Shown here: positions 63,026 to 64,000 of the stretch, piece after piece
How positions within the stretch are numbered: position 1 is the stretch's first letter
Layout of the letters: the number at the start of each line of letters is the position of its first letter
Assembly (NCBI RefSeq): GCF_027111295.1
Contig: NZ_CP114287.1
Span: forward strand, 806,001-870,000
DNA length: 64,000 nt
Direction of reading: 5' to 3'
Origin: Flavobacterium gelatinilyticum
Lineage (GTDB): Bacteria > Bacteroidota > Bacteroidia > Flavobacteriales > Flavobacteriaceae
Notes under the pieces: generated by a model
Seen by the model: only the letters and a program-made list of their open reading frames with translations
What the model was told of the DNA's origin: nothing
Databases searched by the model: none
Program-made: the position numbers and the translations under genes

Positions 63026-63637
63026 TTATAGCTTAAAATTACTTTTCCTTTTTATCTTTATTACTTTTTCTTTTTTAATTTCTCTTTTAACCAAATTTAA
63101 ATTTGGCTTATGTAATTTTTCATCAAAGGAATTTTGTATTGCACGAAAGGTTGCTGCTTCATATGCAATAAGTCTTGCTTCAGTTGGATGATAACTAGTA
63201 TCAATAATTTCAAAAATAAATTTTTTAAGATCTCCTCTCTCCTTTTCTATAAAGTCAATAAATAGATTGGCGACCTTATCAACACAATCTCTATAAACTT
63301 TAGGTAATACTTTCTCATTTACGCTCCAGACTACTTCTGAATTATTCTTAGCAGAAGAATAAAGTTTAAATTTCACATGCCCATAACGATCACTTCCAGA
63401 AATCATTATACAAGTACCTTCTCCATTAAGTTCTAAATTATCTTGAATTATTCTGTTTTTATCAAAACTTTCAAATTTTTCGAAATACTCATTCCTTTCT
63501 AATTCCTCTCGTGAATATACTATATTGGCGTTTACAGCAGAGGATTCCTTAGCAACTTCTTCAATAGAGATTACTTTTACTTCCTTGCTTTTAGTCTTTA
63601 TAAACTTAAAGTTTTTAAATAAATCAAATATTTTCAT
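63026..63637 (-). CDS. Orphan protein, 203 aa
   Basis: A lysine-rich N-terminus (FDLFKNFKFIKTKSKEVKV), then a mixed domain with GEGTCIMISGSDRYGHVKFKL and a helical part with YHPTEARLIAYEAATFRAIQNSF, and a very basic tail ending EKVIKIKRKSNFKL. No signal, no TM. No family known to me. It lies between the hairpin element at 62986 and direct repeat R2 at 63726. Confidence 0.65.
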   Translation of the reverse strand: MKIFDLFKNFKFIKTKSKEVKVISIEEVAKESSAVNANIVYSREELERNEYFEKFESFDKNRIIQDNLELNGEGTCIMISGSDRYGHVKFKLYSSAKNNSEVVWSVNEKVLPKVYRDCVDKVANLFIDFIEKERGDLKKFIFEIIDTSYHPTEARLIAYEAATFRAIQNSFDEKLHKPNLNLVKREIKKEKVIKIKRKSNFKL

Positions 63638-63725
63638 ACTAGAAAGCAGTTTATTTTCTGTTATCTCAAAATTAGTAAAACTATCTATTTTTTCGTTTTA
63701 AAAACTTATAAAACAAAAAGAAACT

Positions 63726-63864
63726 GATCGCGCAGATTTGCAATCCGTGCCCGCAAAGTTGAGTAAACGCAACAGTTTAGCATTTCAAAATAAATATAAC
63801 AAAACAACATCTAAATCATTTTCTAAACCAGAATAATTCCTTGCCGAACTAAAATACTAATCTT
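63726..63864. repeat. Direct repeat R2 (about 139 bases)
   Basis: Near-identical to R1 (61305-61442), same orientation. It begins with GCGCAGATT-TGC-AATCCGTGC, a slightly mismatched form of the hairpin. After R2 the DNA to the right edge (63865-64000) holds no gene, only further repeats. Confidence 0.85.
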
Positions 63865-63919
63865 CTGGTGAACTAACAGTTTTATCTTTTAATTGATTAT
63901 TGTGAATATCACTTTGCGG

Positions 63920-63940
63920 GCACAGATTACAAATCTGTGC
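63920..63940. repeat. Perfect hairpin repeat element
   Basis: GCACAGATT-ACA-AATCTGTGC, a 9-bp perfect stem. Related to the hairpins at 61310, 62990 and 63730 but in the other orientation (loop ACA instead of TGT). Confidence 0.75.
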
Positions 63941-63949
63941 TATCGTTGC

Positions 63950-63998
63950 TGAGATATATCTGCGCGATAGGGAAATATATCTTCGCGATAGGGAATTT
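63950..63998. repeat. Tandem repeat at right edge
   Basis: ATATATCTGCGCGATAGGGA and AATATATCTTCGCGATAGGG: two 21-base units with one base different, running to the end of the window, where more copies may follow. The same unit is related to the GATATATCTG repeats at 62048. Confidence 0.75.
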
Positions 63999-64000
63999 TA

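Overview
The window reads as chromosomal DNA of a low-GC Bacteroidota, most likely a Flavobacterium. The signs are consistent: many genes are preceded by the Bacteroidota -7 box TAnnTTTG, Shine-Dalgarno motifs are weak, and the families are typical of the phylum (ECF sigma/FecR/TonB receptor, LytTR two-component pairs, DUF5777, DUF2490, DUF4421, YceI, TolC/HlyD/MFS pumps). No rRNA, tRNA or CRISPR array was found.

Layout. 1-8.2 kb: very AT-rich accessory island with a partial PD-(D/E)XK-like protein, a frameshifted trypsin-like protease, a putAbiC-type membrane protein (phage abortive infection family), a protein-kinase-like protein and several unknown, partly membrane-anchored proteins, all but the first on the minus strand. 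8.2-21.3 kb: a decayed zone with three long copies (A-C) of a dispersed repeat, a sulfatase with an in-frame TGA, two LytTR response-regulator/sensor-kinase pairs, a membrane-anchored metallophosphatase, a truncated alpha/beta hydrolase, a GC-rich GlxA-regulator/SRPBCC pair that looks imported, and an IS3-type remnant. 21.2-29.0 kb: an MBL-fold hydrolase and an isochorismatase-family hydrolase transcribed divergently from mirror-image promoters, an AraC regulator, and a TetR-controlled HlyD-MFS-TolC efflux operon with two matching TetR-type palindromes. 29.5-34.4 kb: an Lrp/AsnC regulator, an SBF-like transporter and the pair core-MetE (MesD) + DUF1852 (MesX), divergent from a nitroreductase. 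34.7-42.9 kb: DUF4421, a serine hydrolase fused to a SusE/F-like C-terminus, and a redox operon (quinol monooxygenase, carboxymuconolactone decarboxylase, cupin, cyclophilin-like, SDR pseudogene, Tat-signal alcohol dehydrogenase) divergent from a frameshifted AraC gene. 43-52.8 kb: lipoproteins, an S41 protease, then an ECF sigma-FecR-TonB receptor-OB-fold-DUF5777-cytochrome c-YceI series. 52.8-59.2 kb: thioesterase, carbonic anhydrase relic, DUF2490, a beta-barrel protein and an LTA-synthase-like/diacylglycerol-kinase pair. 59.3-64 kb: an unknown gene, a small HTH gene and a repeat-studded region of orphan small genes that resembles a polymorphic toxin/immunity cassette array.

Two places best fit the idea of an undescribed system. 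One is the right end, where every small gene abuts a hairpin, inverted or direct repeat, two genes are paralogues, and one of them starts inside the stop of a frameshifted upstream gene (ATGA overlap). The other is the left island, where a putAbiC protein sits with a kinase-like protein, a PD-(D/E)XK protein and a protease relic.

A general oddity is the number of genes broken by one small lesion (TGA, TAA, TAG, a 4-bp duplication, +1 G, +1 C, a probable -1 A). Either this is a decaying region or the assembly carries residual errors; the reader should treat the broken genes with that in mind. All functional statements are from reading the sequence; no database search was run.
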